DNA of 46,937 bases from NCBI RefSeq assembly GCF_030646015.1, contig NZ_JAUSLT010000117.1, positions 1 through 46,937 of the forward strand. Direction: 5' to 3'. The position numbers and the translations under genes are program-made. Positions 1 through 8,953 of this stretch are shown here, one piece after another (position 1 is the stretch's first letter; each line of letters begins with the position of its first letter). The notes beneath the pieces are model-generated. The model had not been told where the DNA came from, searched no databases, and saw only the letters and a program-made list of their open reading frames with translations. The stretch is from Bradyrhizobium sp. Its GTDB lineage: Bacteria; Pseudomonadota; Alphaproteobacteria; Rhizobiales; Xanthobacteraceae.

Positions 1-31
1 ATTGGAATTCCAGCCGAGTTAGGCAAATCGG

Positions 32-59
32 AAGCAGCGGCGTTTTGGAGCCGCTGCTT
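32..59. terminator. Possible terminator hairpin of a gene outside the window
   Basis: A 10-bp perfect stem (AAGCAGCGGC / GCCGCTGCTT) encloses an 8-base loop. Only a short T run follows (TTT), so a Rho-independent terminator is plausible but not strong. It probably ends a transcript entering from the left. Apart from this hairpin, positions 1-291 show no convincing gene; an 83-codon reading frame on the minus strand has no family features. Confidence 0.35.
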
Positions 60-291
60 TAACTGGTGCACAGGCAAATGTCCGTTGCGGGTCAACTTCC
101 GACATCGACGGGCGCTGCCGCAGCGTCCGCTTTGTCCTCACAAATAGACATTCGTCAGCTTCGTAGGCGCGCGCCGCAGTCGTTCGACAGAATGGATTTG
201 ACAAACTCGACGTTCCCTTGACTGCTCTTTGAAGATGAGCAGACATGGTGATGGCGATGCGACAGCGCATTCACATCAAAGGAACGAATCG

Positions 292-1044
292 ATGGACCTT
301 TCGGGCACCGTCGCACTGGTGACGGGCGGCAATGGCGGGCTGGGGCAGCGGATCTGCCACGCGCTGGCGCGGGAGGGCGCGCATGTCGCGGTCGTGTATG
401 CGCGCAGCCGCGAGCAGGCGGAGGGCGTCGCCGGCGAACTGGCGTCGCAGTATCAAGTCAACGCCCGGGCGTTCGGCTGCGACATATCAGACGGCGCCGA
501 TGTGGAGCGGCTGGTCGGCGAGGTAATCAAGGCCTTCGGCCGGCTCGACGTGCTGGTCAATGACGCCGCCTACAATATCGCGATCCCGTTCGGCGATCTC
601 GACGCCCTGACGCCGGAGGTGTGGGAGAAGATCATGGCGATCAACCTGACCGGGCCGATGCGCCTGATCAAGGCGGTGGCCCCGGTCATGAAGGCGCAGG
701 GGCAAGGCCGCATCGTCAACATCGCCTCGGTGGCGGGGCTGAGCCCGACCGGCTCCTCGATCGCCTTTGCGGTGTCGAAGGCGGGGCTGATCCACCTGAC
801 GCGCTGCATGGCGGTGGCGCTGGCGCCGGAGACGCTGGTCAACTGCGTGGCGCCGGGCCTGCTGGACGGCACCCGCGCGACCGCCAATCTGCGCGCCGAG
901 CATGTCGAGCGCGCCGCTTCCTCCTCGATCCTGAAAAAGCCGGCCGACAAGGACGACTGCGCCGACATGGTGGTCGCGATGTGCCGCACCGAGACCATGA
1001 CCGGCCAGACCGTCGTCATCGACTCCGGACGGATTTTTCACTAG
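292..1044 (+). CDS. SDR family oxidoreductase with altered active site
   Basis: A 250-residue short-chain dehydrogenase/reductase, the usual length for classical SDRs. The N-terminal nucleotide-binding motif TGGNGGLG (residues 11-18) is intact, and N118 and the catalytic Ser (S146, in NIASVAGL) are in place. The active-site YxxxK motif reads F159-A-V-S-K163, so the catalytic Tyr is replaced by Phe while Lys is kept; the usual NNAG is NDAA. The ATG at 292 is preferred over an in-frame ATG at 229 because AAAGGAA lies just upstream of it and the SDR fold begins directly there. Substrate unknown. Loss of the Tyr hydroxyl suggests a weak, altered or non-enzymatic role (inference). It lies upstream of, and co-directional with, an OYE-type reductase. 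Confidence 0.85.
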   Translation: MDLSGTVALVTGGNGGLGQRICHALAREGAHVAVVYARSREQAEGVAGELASQYQVNARAFGCDISDGADVERLVGEVIKAFGRLDVLVNDAAYNIAIPFGDLDALTPEVWEKIMAINLTGPMRLIKAVAPVMKAQGQGRIVNIASVAGLSPTGSSIAFAVSKAGLIHLTRCMAVALAPETLVNCVAPGLLDGTRATANLRAEHVERAASSSILKKPADKDDCADMVVAMCRTETMTGQTVVIDSGRIFH

Positions 1045-1086
1045 GACGACAGGCCAGACAGGTTTGTCGCATCGCTTGGCGATGCT

Positions 1087-1155
1087 CTTCCCCCTCCCCA
1101 CCGCTTCGCCCGCCTTCGCCAAACGGCTTCGGCGGACGCAGCGGGAGGAGGGGAG
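1087..1155. repeat. Degenerate GC-rich palindromic element
   Basis: Imperfect inverted repeat: a CTTCCCCCTCCCC arm on the left and GGGAGGAGGGGAGAAG on the right. It resembles the better preserved elements at 23577-23719 and 38736-38906. It fills most of the gap between the SDR and OYE genes. Confidence 0.45.
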
Positions 1156-1182
1156 AAGCAAGAAATAACCGAGGTTCGATCG

Positions 1183-2322
1183 ATGGTCGTGTGGTCTCCT
1201 TTCAGGTTCAACTGCGGACGCGAGATGGCGAACCGGTTTGCGATTGCGCCGATGACGACCGATGCTTCCCATGACGACGGGACGGCCGCGGAAGACGAAC
1301 TCGAATTCGTCCGGCGGCGCGCGGCGAACGGATTCGGCGCCACGATTTCTTCCGCCGCTTACGTGGAAGACGACGGGCGCTCCTGGCAGGGAATAGGCGC
1401 GGCGCATGACGGCCACCTGCCCAGCCTGCAGCGGCTCGCCGAGGCGATGCGCGTCGCGGGAGGCCTTGCGATCCTGCAGATCTATGACGGCGGCCGCATC
1501 GCAAAGCCCGAATTGATCGGCGAGCAAACCATGCGGGCGCCGTCGGCGGTCGCATCGTTGCGTCCCGGCGCCAGGACGCCGAGGGCGATGACGTCGGGCG
1601 AGGTCGAAAGCCTGGTTGGCAGCTTTCGAAAGGCCGCCGCGCTCGCCCGCAAAGCCGGTTTCGACGGCGTCGAGATCCACGGCGCCAACCACTACGCGGT
1701 GCACCAGTTCTTCTCGCCCCGGGCCAATCATCGCGACGATCATTGGGGCGGCACGCTTGCGAAGCGCATGAACTTTCCGCTCGCGGTCGCAGCGGCCGTG
1801 CGCGACGCGCTCGGCCCGAAGCTGATCGCGGGGTATCGCGTGACGCCGTTCGAGGCCGAGGCGGACGGCTATACGCTGGAGGACGCCAAGCTGCTGTGTG
1901 ACGAACTGGCCAGGCTCGGCCTCGACTACATCTCGGTTTCGCTCGACGATTACCGCAAGAGCCGGCCGCAGCGAGAGACCCGCGTCTATGATGGTTCGGT
2001 CGAGCACAGCGATACCCCGGCGAAAAATCCCGTCACGGAACTGGCCCGCGTCATCGCGGGCCGCAGCGCGGTGATGGCCAGCGGCGGGATCAGGACATGC
2101 GGGGATGCCGAGGGGGCGATCGAACTGGGCGCCGATCTGGTCGCGGTGGGACGCGCCGTGGTGGTCGATCCGGAGTGGCTTTCCAAGGTCCGAAGCAAGC
2201 GCGAAGCCTCGATCCTCGCGGGATTGCCTGGGGATGAACGCGAGATCGCGAGCTCCCTGAGCATTCCCCCGCGAATGGTCGAATATATGTTGAGCCGTCC
2301 GGGCTGGATTCCCCGGCTGTAG
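1183..2322 (+). CDS. NADH:flavin oxidoreductase (Old Yellow Enzyme family)
   Basis: A 379-residue FMN-dependent TIM-barrel oxidoreductase of the OYE family, which typically reduces activated C=C bonds with NAD(P)H. Evidence: the N-terminal signature FNCGREMANRFAIAPMTT (residues 9-26), an active-site pair H166/N169 in IHGANHY followed by HQFFSPR, and a C-terminal FMN-phosphate region MASGGIRT...ADLVAVGRAVV. The usual SPxxNxRxDxYGG is relaxed to SPRANHRDDHWGG, and LxHxGR reads LQIYDGGR, so it belongs to a divergent subgroup. The ATG at 1183 has GAGG upstream and keeps the full N-terminal strand. Its TAG stop is supplied by the palindromic repeat that starts at 2319. Substrate not predictable. 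Confidence 0.88.
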   Translation: MVVWSPFRFNCGREMANRFAIAPMTTDASHDDGTAAEDELEFVRRRAANGFGATISSAAYVEDDGRSWQGIGAAHDGHLPSLQRLAEAMRVAGGLAILQIYDGGRIAKPELIGEQTMRAPSAVASLRPGARTPRAMTSGEVESLVGSFRKAAALARKAGFDGVEIHGANHYAVHQFFSPRANHRDDHWGGTLAKRMNFPLAVAAAVRDALGPKLIAGYRVTPFEAEADGYTLEDAKLLCDELARLGLDYISVSLDDYRKSRPQRETRVYDGSVEHSDTPAKNPVTELARVIAGRSAVMASGGIRTCGDAEGAIELGADLVAVGRAVVVDPEWLSKVRSKREASILAGLPGDEREIASSLSIPPRMVEYMLSRPGWIPRL

Positions 2323-2384
2323 GGCGGGTTCACTTTAACCCGCCGATCCCCACGAGATGGCGGATTAAAGGGAATCCGCCCTAC
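2319..2384. repeat. Palindromic element, GTAGGGCGGGTT family (copy 1)
   Basis: Inverted repeat with ends GTAGGGCGGGTT and AATCCGCCCTAC, each half holding an inner TTTAACCCGCC / GGCGGATTAAAG arm. The first bases overlap the stop codon of the OYE gene. It is closely related to the copy at 3620-3685 and may act as a transcription terminator or mRNA-stabilising hairpin. Confidence 0.8.
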
Positions 2385-2493
2385 GGCGATCGCCACACGC
2401 GTTCACAACACTGTTATGCGCGCTGTCGCGCGCTTCGGCGGCGCTTGTTGTATTCTCGGCGGAGCAATTGCACGACCGTCCAAGGGAACCTGC

Positions 2494-2982
2494 ATGACCA
2501 CCATCGTATTCAACCGCCGCACCCTGCTCGCCGCCGGCGGCGCCGTGCTGGCGTCAGGGGTTTCCGGGCTGCTGTTGCCCGCCCGCGCGGAAGGCCTCGC
2601 GCCGACGCCTTCGATGCGGGGCGGCACCAACAACTACCGCGAGGGCGCAGCGATCGTGGACCGGATCGGCAAGGGTGGCTTCTGGATGACCGGCACCGTG
2701 CGCCGCGCGGGCGACGGGGCGCCGCTGGCCGGGCAGCGCATCCAGATCTGGGCGCACACGACCGAAGGACAGGAGCACGAACCGCAGAGCCATGGCGCCA
2801 CGCTCACCGACAAGAACGGGGTGTTCCGTCTCGAGATGCCGCAGATCATTCCCGTGTTCGGCCAGCCGCATGGCCACCTCGCCTATGACAGCGGTGAGTT
2901 CAAAGCCGTCTTTCTGCGGCCGGTGATGCGCAGCGCCAAGGAGACCAGCCTGGAGGCGCACTTCGTGCTTCAGCCGGTCTGA
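2494..2982 (+). CDS. Tat-exported intradiol-dioxygenase-like protein
   Basis: A 162-residue protein with a twin-arginine signal (NRRTLL at residues 7-12 followed by an Ala/Gly-rich segment and PARA), so export in folded state is likely. The mature part has the beta-sandwich features of intradiol ring-cleavage dioxygenases: GTVRRAGDGAPLAGQRIQIW, TLTDKNGVFRLEM, and an HGH motif at 126-128. The two Tyr ligands that normally precede HxH in the Fe(III) site are absent; there is no Tyr between residues 49 and 130. Catechol cleavage is therefore doubtful and the fold may be reused. ATG 2494 is chosen because AAGGGA lies upstream and the Tat motif starts there; an in-frame ATG at 2416 would bury it. 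A haem membrane protein follows after 5 bp. Confidence 0.75.
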   Translation: MTTIVFNRRTLLAAGGAVLASGVSGLLLPARAEGLAPTPSMRGGTNNYREGAAIVDRIGKGGFWMTGTVRRAGDGAPLAGQRIQIWAHTTEGQEHEPQSHGATLTDKNGVFRLEMPQIIPVFGQPHGHLAYDSGEFKAVFLRPVMRSAKETSLEAHFVLQPV

Positions 2983-2987
2983 CCGAA

Positions 2988-3623
2988 TTGCCAACGCAGC
3001 AATGGAGATCGGCCCGGACGGCCCTGATCTGGGTCGCCCTGGCGGCAGCCATTGGCGTGCCGATCGCGGCCGCAGCCTTGAGCCCGCTGCTCGCATGGCG
3101 CGATGCGGTCTACATCCTGGCCGGGTTCGCAGGGATTATCGCACTGGGTCTTGTGCTGGTTCAGCCCTTGCTGATTGGCGGATACTTGCCGGGACTGTCG
3201 GCGTATCGTGGACGGCGTGCCCATCACTGGATCGGAGGCGCGCTGGTGGTGGCGGTGGTGCTCCACGTCGGGGGTCTCTGGTTCACCAGTCCGCCTGACA
3301 TGATCGACGCCCTCACCTTCTCATCGCCGACGCCGTTCTCTCCCTTTGGTGTGATCGCCATGTGGGCCATCTTCGCCGTCGCGATCATAGCTGCACTGCG
3401 CCGGCGCCTGGGCCTGCGAGCGCGAACGTGGCGCATCGTCCATATGCCGCTTGCGATCGTCATCGTCGCAGGGAGTGTGGTCCATGCCATCCTCATCGAG
3501 GGGACGATGGAGACAGTGTCGAAGGCGGCGCTTTGCGCGCTGGTCCTTGGCGCGACCATCAAGGTGATGGTGGACCTGCAGGTGTGGCGAACGCGCGGGA
3601 CGCTGCGCGGAGAGAACAGGTAG
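2988..3623 (+). CDS. Ferric-reductase-like transmembrane protein (haem b)
   Basis: A 211-residue integral membrane protein with about six hydrophobic helices. Paired histidines H79/H80 and H93 in one helix and H152 and H166 in another match the His-x13-His arrangement that holds two b-type haems in the ferric reductase/MsrQ superfamily. No FAD or NAD domain is present, so it would pass quinone-derived electrons across the membrane. The only start fitting the gap is TTG 2988, five bases after the previous stop, so the two genes are almost surely co-translated. A Tat-exported partner plus haem membrane subunit recalls MsrPQ, but the partner is not molybdopterin-type. The TAG stop comes from the palindromic repeat at 3620. 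Confidence 0.78.
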   Translation: MPTQQWRSARTALIWVALAAAIGVPIAAAALSPLLAWRDAVYILAGFAGIIALGLVLVQPLLIGGYLPGLSAYRGRRAHHWIGGALVVAVVLHVGGLWFTSPPDMIDALTFSSPTPFSPFGVIAMWAIFAVAIIAALRRRLGLRARTWRIVHMPLAIVIVAGSVVHAILIEGTMETVSKAALCALVLGATIKVMVDLQVWRTRGTLRGENR

Positions 3624-3685
3624 GGCGGGTTCTCTTTAACCCGCCATCTCGCGGTGGAGCGGCGGGTTAAAGAGAACCCGCCCTA
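3620..3685. repeat. Palindromic element, GTAGGGCGGGTT family (copy 2)
   Basis: A near-perfect inverted repeat: GTAGGGCGGGTTCTCTTTAA on the left, its complement on the right, with a small central hairpin. It overlaps the stop codon of the ferric-reductase-like gene and separates it from the convergent DUF992 genes, where it could terminate transcription from both sides. Confidence 0.85.
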
Positions 3686-3703
3686 CGACATCGAGAGACG
3701 CCC

Positions 3704-4180
3704 TCACCTCCCCGGGCGAAGTTCCAGGCTTTCCAGTCCGGCGGCGACGCTGATGCCGACCTGGCCCTGCAGGCTGAGCGGCTGCAGCGCGATGGTGTTG
3801 TTGGAGCCGCCGACCAGCAAATTGCCGCCGGCGCCGACGCCGAGCGTGGCGCTGCCCTGCACGCCGGCGTAATTGCCGGCGAGGTCGCCGGGACCGAGCC
3901 GCGCCACCGGCGCGAACACGCCCCAGGCCAGCGCCGATTCCTGGGTGATGCCGAGATCGAGCCCCACTTTGCGGATGGTGGCGACATAGCGGTCTTCCGG
4001 CAGGCCGTCGACGCGCAGCACGCAGCCGAGATTGGTCACCGAGCCCACGATGAAGCCGACGCTGGCGCCGCCGCGGCATTCGAGGATTCCGACCTGCACG
4101 CGCTGCATCGCCTGGGCTGCGGCGGAAGTCGCGACCAGCACGGTCGCGGCGAGGCCGGCAAGGAGGGTGGAACGGGACAT
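3704..4180 (-). CDS. Exported DUF992 family protein (copy 1)
   Basis: A 158-residue protein with an N-terminal signal peptide (MSRSTLLAGLAATVLVATSA, then AQA). The mature part carries the DUF992 pattern: VGILECRGG, GFIVGSVTNLGC, LDLGITQES, GDLAGNYAGV, GNLLVGG and a final beta strand VAAGLESLEL. Two Cys residues (in LEC and LGC) could form a disulphide in the periplasm. Function is unknown; the family is largely restricted to Rhizobiales and relatives (recalled). ATG 4180 has GGAGA upstream; a longer in-frame start at 4267 would hide the signal peptide. It lies downstream of a second DUF992 gene, but a terminator hairpin at 4318-4346 separates them. Confidence 0.82.
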   Translation of the reverse strand: MSRSTLLAGLAATVLVATSAAAQAMQRVQVGILECRGGASVGFIVGSVTNLGCVLRVDGLPEDRYVATIRKVGLDLGITQESALAWGVFAPVARLGPGDLAGNYAGVQGSATLGVGAGGNLLVGGSNNTIALQPLSLQGQVGISVAAGLESLELRPGR

Positions 4181-4317
4181 GGGGAAATCTCCGGCTGAAA
4201 GATGTGATGCGAGCAGGGAAGGCGCGCGCCGCTGCCCTGGCGCGTGGTTCTCTATGACATAATGCAACTAAGCGTGCCAGATTTGCGCTCCCCTCTATTG
4301 CGCCAGCGCAAGCGCCC

Positions 4318-4346
4318 AAAAAAAGAGGCCCGCTTTCGCGGGCCTC
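4318..4346 (-). terminator. Rho-independent terminator of DUF992 copy 2
   Basis: A 9-bp stem GAGGCCCGC / GCGGGCCTC with loop TTTC. Read on the minus strand it is followed by a run of seven T, directly after the stop of the leftward gene at 4374. Confidence 0.85.
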
Positions 4347-4373
4347 TCGTTGAACTCTTGTCGTTCTCGGGCG

Positions 4374-4901
4374 TCAGCCGTGACGGCGATGCTTGTGATG
4401 CCGGTGATGACGGGGCGTGCCGCCACGCCCGAACCGGACCGGCGCCAGCTCGATGTCGGCAATCCCCGCCGCGACGTTCAGACCGGTCTGGCCCTGCACG
4501 CTGATCGGCTGCAGCGCGTAGGGATTTTCCGGGCCGCCGACCAGGAAATTGCCGCCGAAGCCGACGCCGACCGAGGCGTTGGCGCCGACGCCGCCGTAAT
4601 TGCCGGCGAGGTCGCCGCGTCCCACCCGCCTCGAGGGCGCGTTCACCGCCCAGACCAGCCGGGTCTGGTCGGTGAAGCCGAGATCGACGCCGTAGCGGCG
4701 CACGGTGGCGAGATAGGGTTCGGGACGGCGGCCGTCGCTCTGGAATACGCACTGGAATGAGGTGACCGAGCCGACCACGAAGCCGACATTCTGGCCGCCC
4801 TGGCATTGCAGCAGGCCGGCGCGCACCTGCGGCGCCGCATGAACGCTTGCGATCGAGGCGCCGAGCGCGGCGACGGCAAGGGCGATGGTTGAAACTCGCA
4901 T
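4374..4901 (-). CDS. Exported DUF992 family protein (copy 2, His-rich tail)
   Basis: A 175-residue paralogue of the neighbouring DUF992 protein: signal peptide ending SVHA-A, then LLQCQGGQNVGFVVGSVTS, FQC, VDLGFTDQT, GDLAGNYGGV, GGNFLVGG and VAAGIADIEL. It differs in a C-terminal tail rich in His, Arg and Lys (HHRHHKHRRHG) that could bind metal ions or acidic polymers (inference). The ATG at 4901 is preceded by GGAGATC. It has its own terminator, so the pair arose by duplication but need not be one transcript. Function unknown. Confidence 0.82.
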   Translation of the reverse strand: MRVSTIALAVAALGASIASVHAAPQVRAGLLQCQGGQNVGFVVGSVTSFQCVFQSDGRRPEPYLATVRRYGVDLGFTDQTRLVWAVNAPSRRVGRGDLAGNYGGVGANASVGVGFGGNFLVGGPENPYALQPISVQGQTGLNVAAGIADIELAPVRFGRGGTPRHHRHHKHRRHG

Positions 4902-4959
4902 AAATCTGATCTCCGCTGAGGGTGTTTGCGGAGCTACGAGAAGAAAATGGCTTGTCCAA

Positions 4960-4993
4960 AAGAAGAAAGCGCCTTGTCCGAAACAAGGCGCTT
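4960..4993 (-). terminator. Terminator of the aspartate aminotransferase gene
   Basis: A 10-bp stem AAGCGCCTTG / CAAGGCGCTT (4967-4993) with a 7-base loop. On the minus strand it is followed by TCTTCTTTT, 50 bp after the aatA stop codon. Confidence 0.78.
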
Positions 4994-5043
4994 CCCAAAC
5001 GCTGACATCAAACCGTCACGACTTCGACGGCGAAGTGATTTGA

Positions 5044-6285
<1,242 letters not shown>

Positions 6286-6440
6286 TCACACCGATCCACG
6301 ACTCGTCTTGTTGGGATCGAGGCACCCTAAAGCGCGTTACGCCGCATCGCAAGAAGCTTGGGCCGATGCGGCCAAACTTTAGGGAACGTTAAAACGGCCC
6401 GGCTAGAACAGCGCAATATTCATACAATTTCTGCGGCAAA

Positions 6441-7673
6441 ATGACTCATTTCTGGCAAAGCGTCTGGCAAGGGTTGCGCTCCGGCGGTTGGCTCACTGCC
6501 GCGCGCGCGCGCGGCTACAGCCTGATCCTGCTCGGCGTCTGCGCCGTGGCGATATCGGGCTGGATCGCGCTGTCGGACGGCCTGATCGACCGCAACGGCA
6601 AGCCACTCGGCACCGACTTTTCCAACGTCTATGCCGCGGGCACCCTGACCTGGCAGGGCCGGCCCGCGGACGCCTATGTGCCTGCCCTGCAGCACGCCGC
6701 CGAAAAGGCCGTGTTCGGCGGCCGCGAGGTGCCGTTTTATGGCTGGCACTACCCGCCGTTCTTCTTCGCGGTCGCGGTTCTGGTCGCCGCGGTTCCCTAT
6801 GCTTTCGGCCTGGCGATCTGGCTGGCGGCGAGCTTCGCCGCCTATCTGGCGGTGATGCGCGCGATCCTGCCGCGCCCGGAAACCTGGCTGATCGCGGCAG
6901 CCTTCCCCGCCGTAGTCGTCAATATCGGCCACGGCCAGAACGGATTTCTCACCGCAGCATTGCTCGGCGGCGCGCTGCACCTGCTCGATCGGAGGCCCTG
7001 GCTCGCGGGCGTGCTGATCGGCTGCCTCGCCTACAAACCGCAATTCGGCGTGTTGATCCCGGTGGCGCTGCTGGCGGGCGGACGGTGGAGCACCATCGCG
7101 GCTGCTGCGGCCACGGTGGCGGCGCTGGTCGCCGTCAGTTTTGCCACGCTCGGCGGCGGCGTCTGGCACGCCTTCGCGGATTCCATGAATTTTACGCAAA
7201 CCGTGGTGCTCGAACAGGGCGGCACCGGCTGGGAGAAGATCCAATCGATATTTTCGGCGGCGCGGATGTGGGGCGCCGGCGTGCCGCTGGCCTATGCCGC
7301 GCAGATCGCGCTGGCGGTCATGCTCGCGGCATGTCTGGCGTGGTTGTGGCGGAGCGATGCCGCCTTCGACCTGAAGGCTTCGGCGCTGGCGAGCGGCAGC
7401 CTGCTCGCGACACCCTACGTGCTCGATTACGACCTGGCGGTGCTTGCGGTCGCGATCGCCTGGCTCGCGCGCCATGGACTCCGCCGCGGCTTCGCACCGT
7501 TCGAAATCAGCCTGCTGGCCGCGGCGTGGCTGGTTCCGCTGCTGTCGCGCGGCGTCGCCGGAGTCAGCGGGATACCGCTTGGCCTGATCGTGTTGCTGCT
7601 GACTTTCGCTTGCACCATGCGGCGCGCGGTCGCCGAACGCGAACGCCGACAAGATGGCGCAGGCGTGATCTGA
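6441..7673 (+). CDS. Glycosyltransferase family 87 membrane protein
   Basis: A 410-residue polytopic membrane protein of the GT87 / DUF2029 family, which transfers mannose or arabinose-type sugars from polyprenyl-phosphate donors on the periplasmic side. Evidence: a first transmembrane segment (about residues 25-45), an acidic loop GKPLGTDFSNVYAAGTL with the conserved Asp, FYGWHYPPFFF, GHGQNGFLTAALLGG, and about nine to ten further hydrophobic helices up to the C terminus. The start at 6441 has only a weak ribosome site (TGCGGC), and no better in-frame start is seen. No polysaccharide genes surround it, so the acceptor is unknown. Confidence 0.82.
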   Translation: MTHFWQSVWQGLRSGGWLTAARARGYSLILLGVCAVAISGWIALSDGLIDRNGKPLGTDFSNVYAAGTLTWQGRPADAYVPALQHAAEKAVFGGREVPFYGWHYPPFFFAVAVLVAAVPYAFGLAIWLAASFAAYLAVMRAILPRPETWLIAAAFPAVVVNIGHGQNGFLTAALLGGALHLLDRRPWLAGVLIGCLAYKPQFGVLIPVALLAGGRWSTIAAAAATVAALVAVSFATLGGGVWHAFADSMNFTQTVVLEQGGTGWEKIQSIFSAARMWGAGVPLAYAAQIALAVMLAACLAWLWRSDAAFDLKASALASGSLLATPYVLDYDLAVLAVAIAWLARHGLRRGFAPFEISLLAAAWLVPLLSRGVAGVSGIPLGLIVLLLTFACTMRRAVAERERRQDGAGVI

Positions 7674-7891
7674 ATTGTTAACGCGTGCTGGCAGGATTTT
7701 TGGCGCGGTTGCAGTGCAATAGAGGTTTTCGACTTTTTCCACTGCGCGGGCCTTGCGACACAACCGCAACGGCATCATTGTTTAGCCGCGTTGCGGCGCG
7801 ACAAGGCAAAGCCGTGAAGGCCAACACCTTGAAAGCAAAGCCTCGCACGACGGCCTCATGGCCGCGTTTCTCCGATCGAACTGATTTGAAG

Positions 7892-8551
7892 ATGTACAAG
7901 CTCTATTCGATGCAGCGCTCCGGCAACAGCTACAAGGTCCGCCTTGCGCTGGCGCTGTTGAATGCGCCCTATCGCGCCATCGAAGTCGACATCCTGCGCG
8001 GCGAGAGCCGCACGCCGGAGTTTCTCGCGAAGAATCCCTCAGGGCAGGTGCCGCTGCTGGAAGTCGCTGAAGGACGCTATCTCGCCGAATCCAACGCCAT
8101 CCTCTGGTATGTCGCCGGCGGCACCCCGCTGGCGCCGGAATCACGGATCGAACGCGCCGAGGCCCTGCAGTGGATGTTCTTCGAACAGCACGCGCTGGAG
8201 CCGAACATCGGTGCGGCCTATTTCTGGCTGGCGCTGGTCAAGGGCGGCCGCGACCTGCAGACCCACGCGCTGGAAGACTGGATGGAGCGCGGCTATGCCG
8301 CGCTGCAGGTGATGGAAAACCACCTCAAGACCCATGAGTATTTTGCGGCGGGGCAGCTGACCGTCGCCGATATCGCGATGTACGGCTACACCCATGTCGC
8401 CGACCGCTGCGACTTCGACCTCGCGACCTTCCCCGCCATCCGCACCTGGCTGCGCAGGGTCGAGCAGACCAGCGGTTTCGTGCCGATGGACTGGCAACCC
8501 GGCGCCTCCCAGGCCGAGGTCGACGCCCCCGGCATCGCCGCCGAGGCGTGA
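7892..8551 (+). CDS. Glutathione S-transferase family protein
   Basis: A 219-residue two-domain GST. The N-terminal thioredoxin-like half (MYKLYSMQRSGNSYKVRLAL; NPSGQVPLLE; LAESNAILWYVA) holds the glutathione-binding cis-Pro and the ESNAI motif. The C-terminal helical half has QLTVADIAMYGYTHVAD, with the conserved N-capping box Asp. The reading frame is open from 7685, but family similarity starts exactly at the ATG at 7892; the upstream 69 codons look like untranslated sequence. Substrate unknown. Confidence 0.87.
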   Translation: MYKLYSMQRSGNSYKVRLALALLNAPYRAIEVDILRGESRTPEFLAKNPSGQVPLLEVAEGRYLAESNAILWYVAGGTPLAPESRIERAEALQWMFFEQHALEPNIGAAYFWLALVKGGRDLQTHALEDWMERGYAALQVMENHLKTHEYFAAGQLTVADIAMYGYTHVADRCDFDLATFPAIRTWLRRVEQTSGFVPMDWQPGASQAEVDAPGIAAEA

Positions 8552-8697
8552 TAGGGCGCGAATAGCGGGCATAACCCGGCCTTTCGCCGTTATTTTGCCA
8601 TGTTCGGAGGCGGAACCGCCGCAATGTTGCCAGCGATTATTGCGAGATTCCAAGGTGTTGGGCGATTCGTTCGCCCGCTTATTCAGGGATTTCGACC

Positions 8698-8874
8698 ATG
8701 ATCCGGTCGTCCGGCGCTACGGACCATCACGTCCGTTCCGCGCCCGTCGTTTTGACCAGACTGACCCACGTCGTCGCCGGCCGGCTGGCGATCGGCGGGC
8801 TGTCGCTGTGCCTGATCGTCGCCCTCACGGTGCTGTCGATCGAAGTCGCCACAGCGATGCCCATTCCGGCGTAG
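8698..8874 (+). CDS. Small putative single-pass membrane protein (58 aa)
   Basis: A short frame starting ATG ATC CGG and ending TAG. The product has a charged N terminus and one hydrophobic segment, LAIGGLSLCLIVALTVLSI (residues 30-48). A weak Shine-Dalgarno-like AGGGAT lies upstream. Family not recognised. It occupies the otherwise empty 400-bp gap between the GST and the sugar dehydrogenase. The hydrophobic run favours a real membrane peptide, but the length makes this a tentative call. Confidence 0.4.
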   Translation: MIRSSGATDHHVRSAPVVLTRLTHVVAGRLAIGGLSLCLIVALTVLSIEVATAMPIPA

Positions 8875-8953
8875 CGCTCAAAATCCCTGGTGCAGGCCGC
8901 ACGCTTTCCAGCACCGCAACTGCCAGCGATAATGTCATCGCGATCGGGCCATC

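Noticed and set aside
487..2007. 506-codon open frame on the minus strand opposite the SDR and OYE genes
   Set aside because: Arg/Ala/His-rich antisense shadow of high-GC genes; no family motif, and both sense genes are clear.
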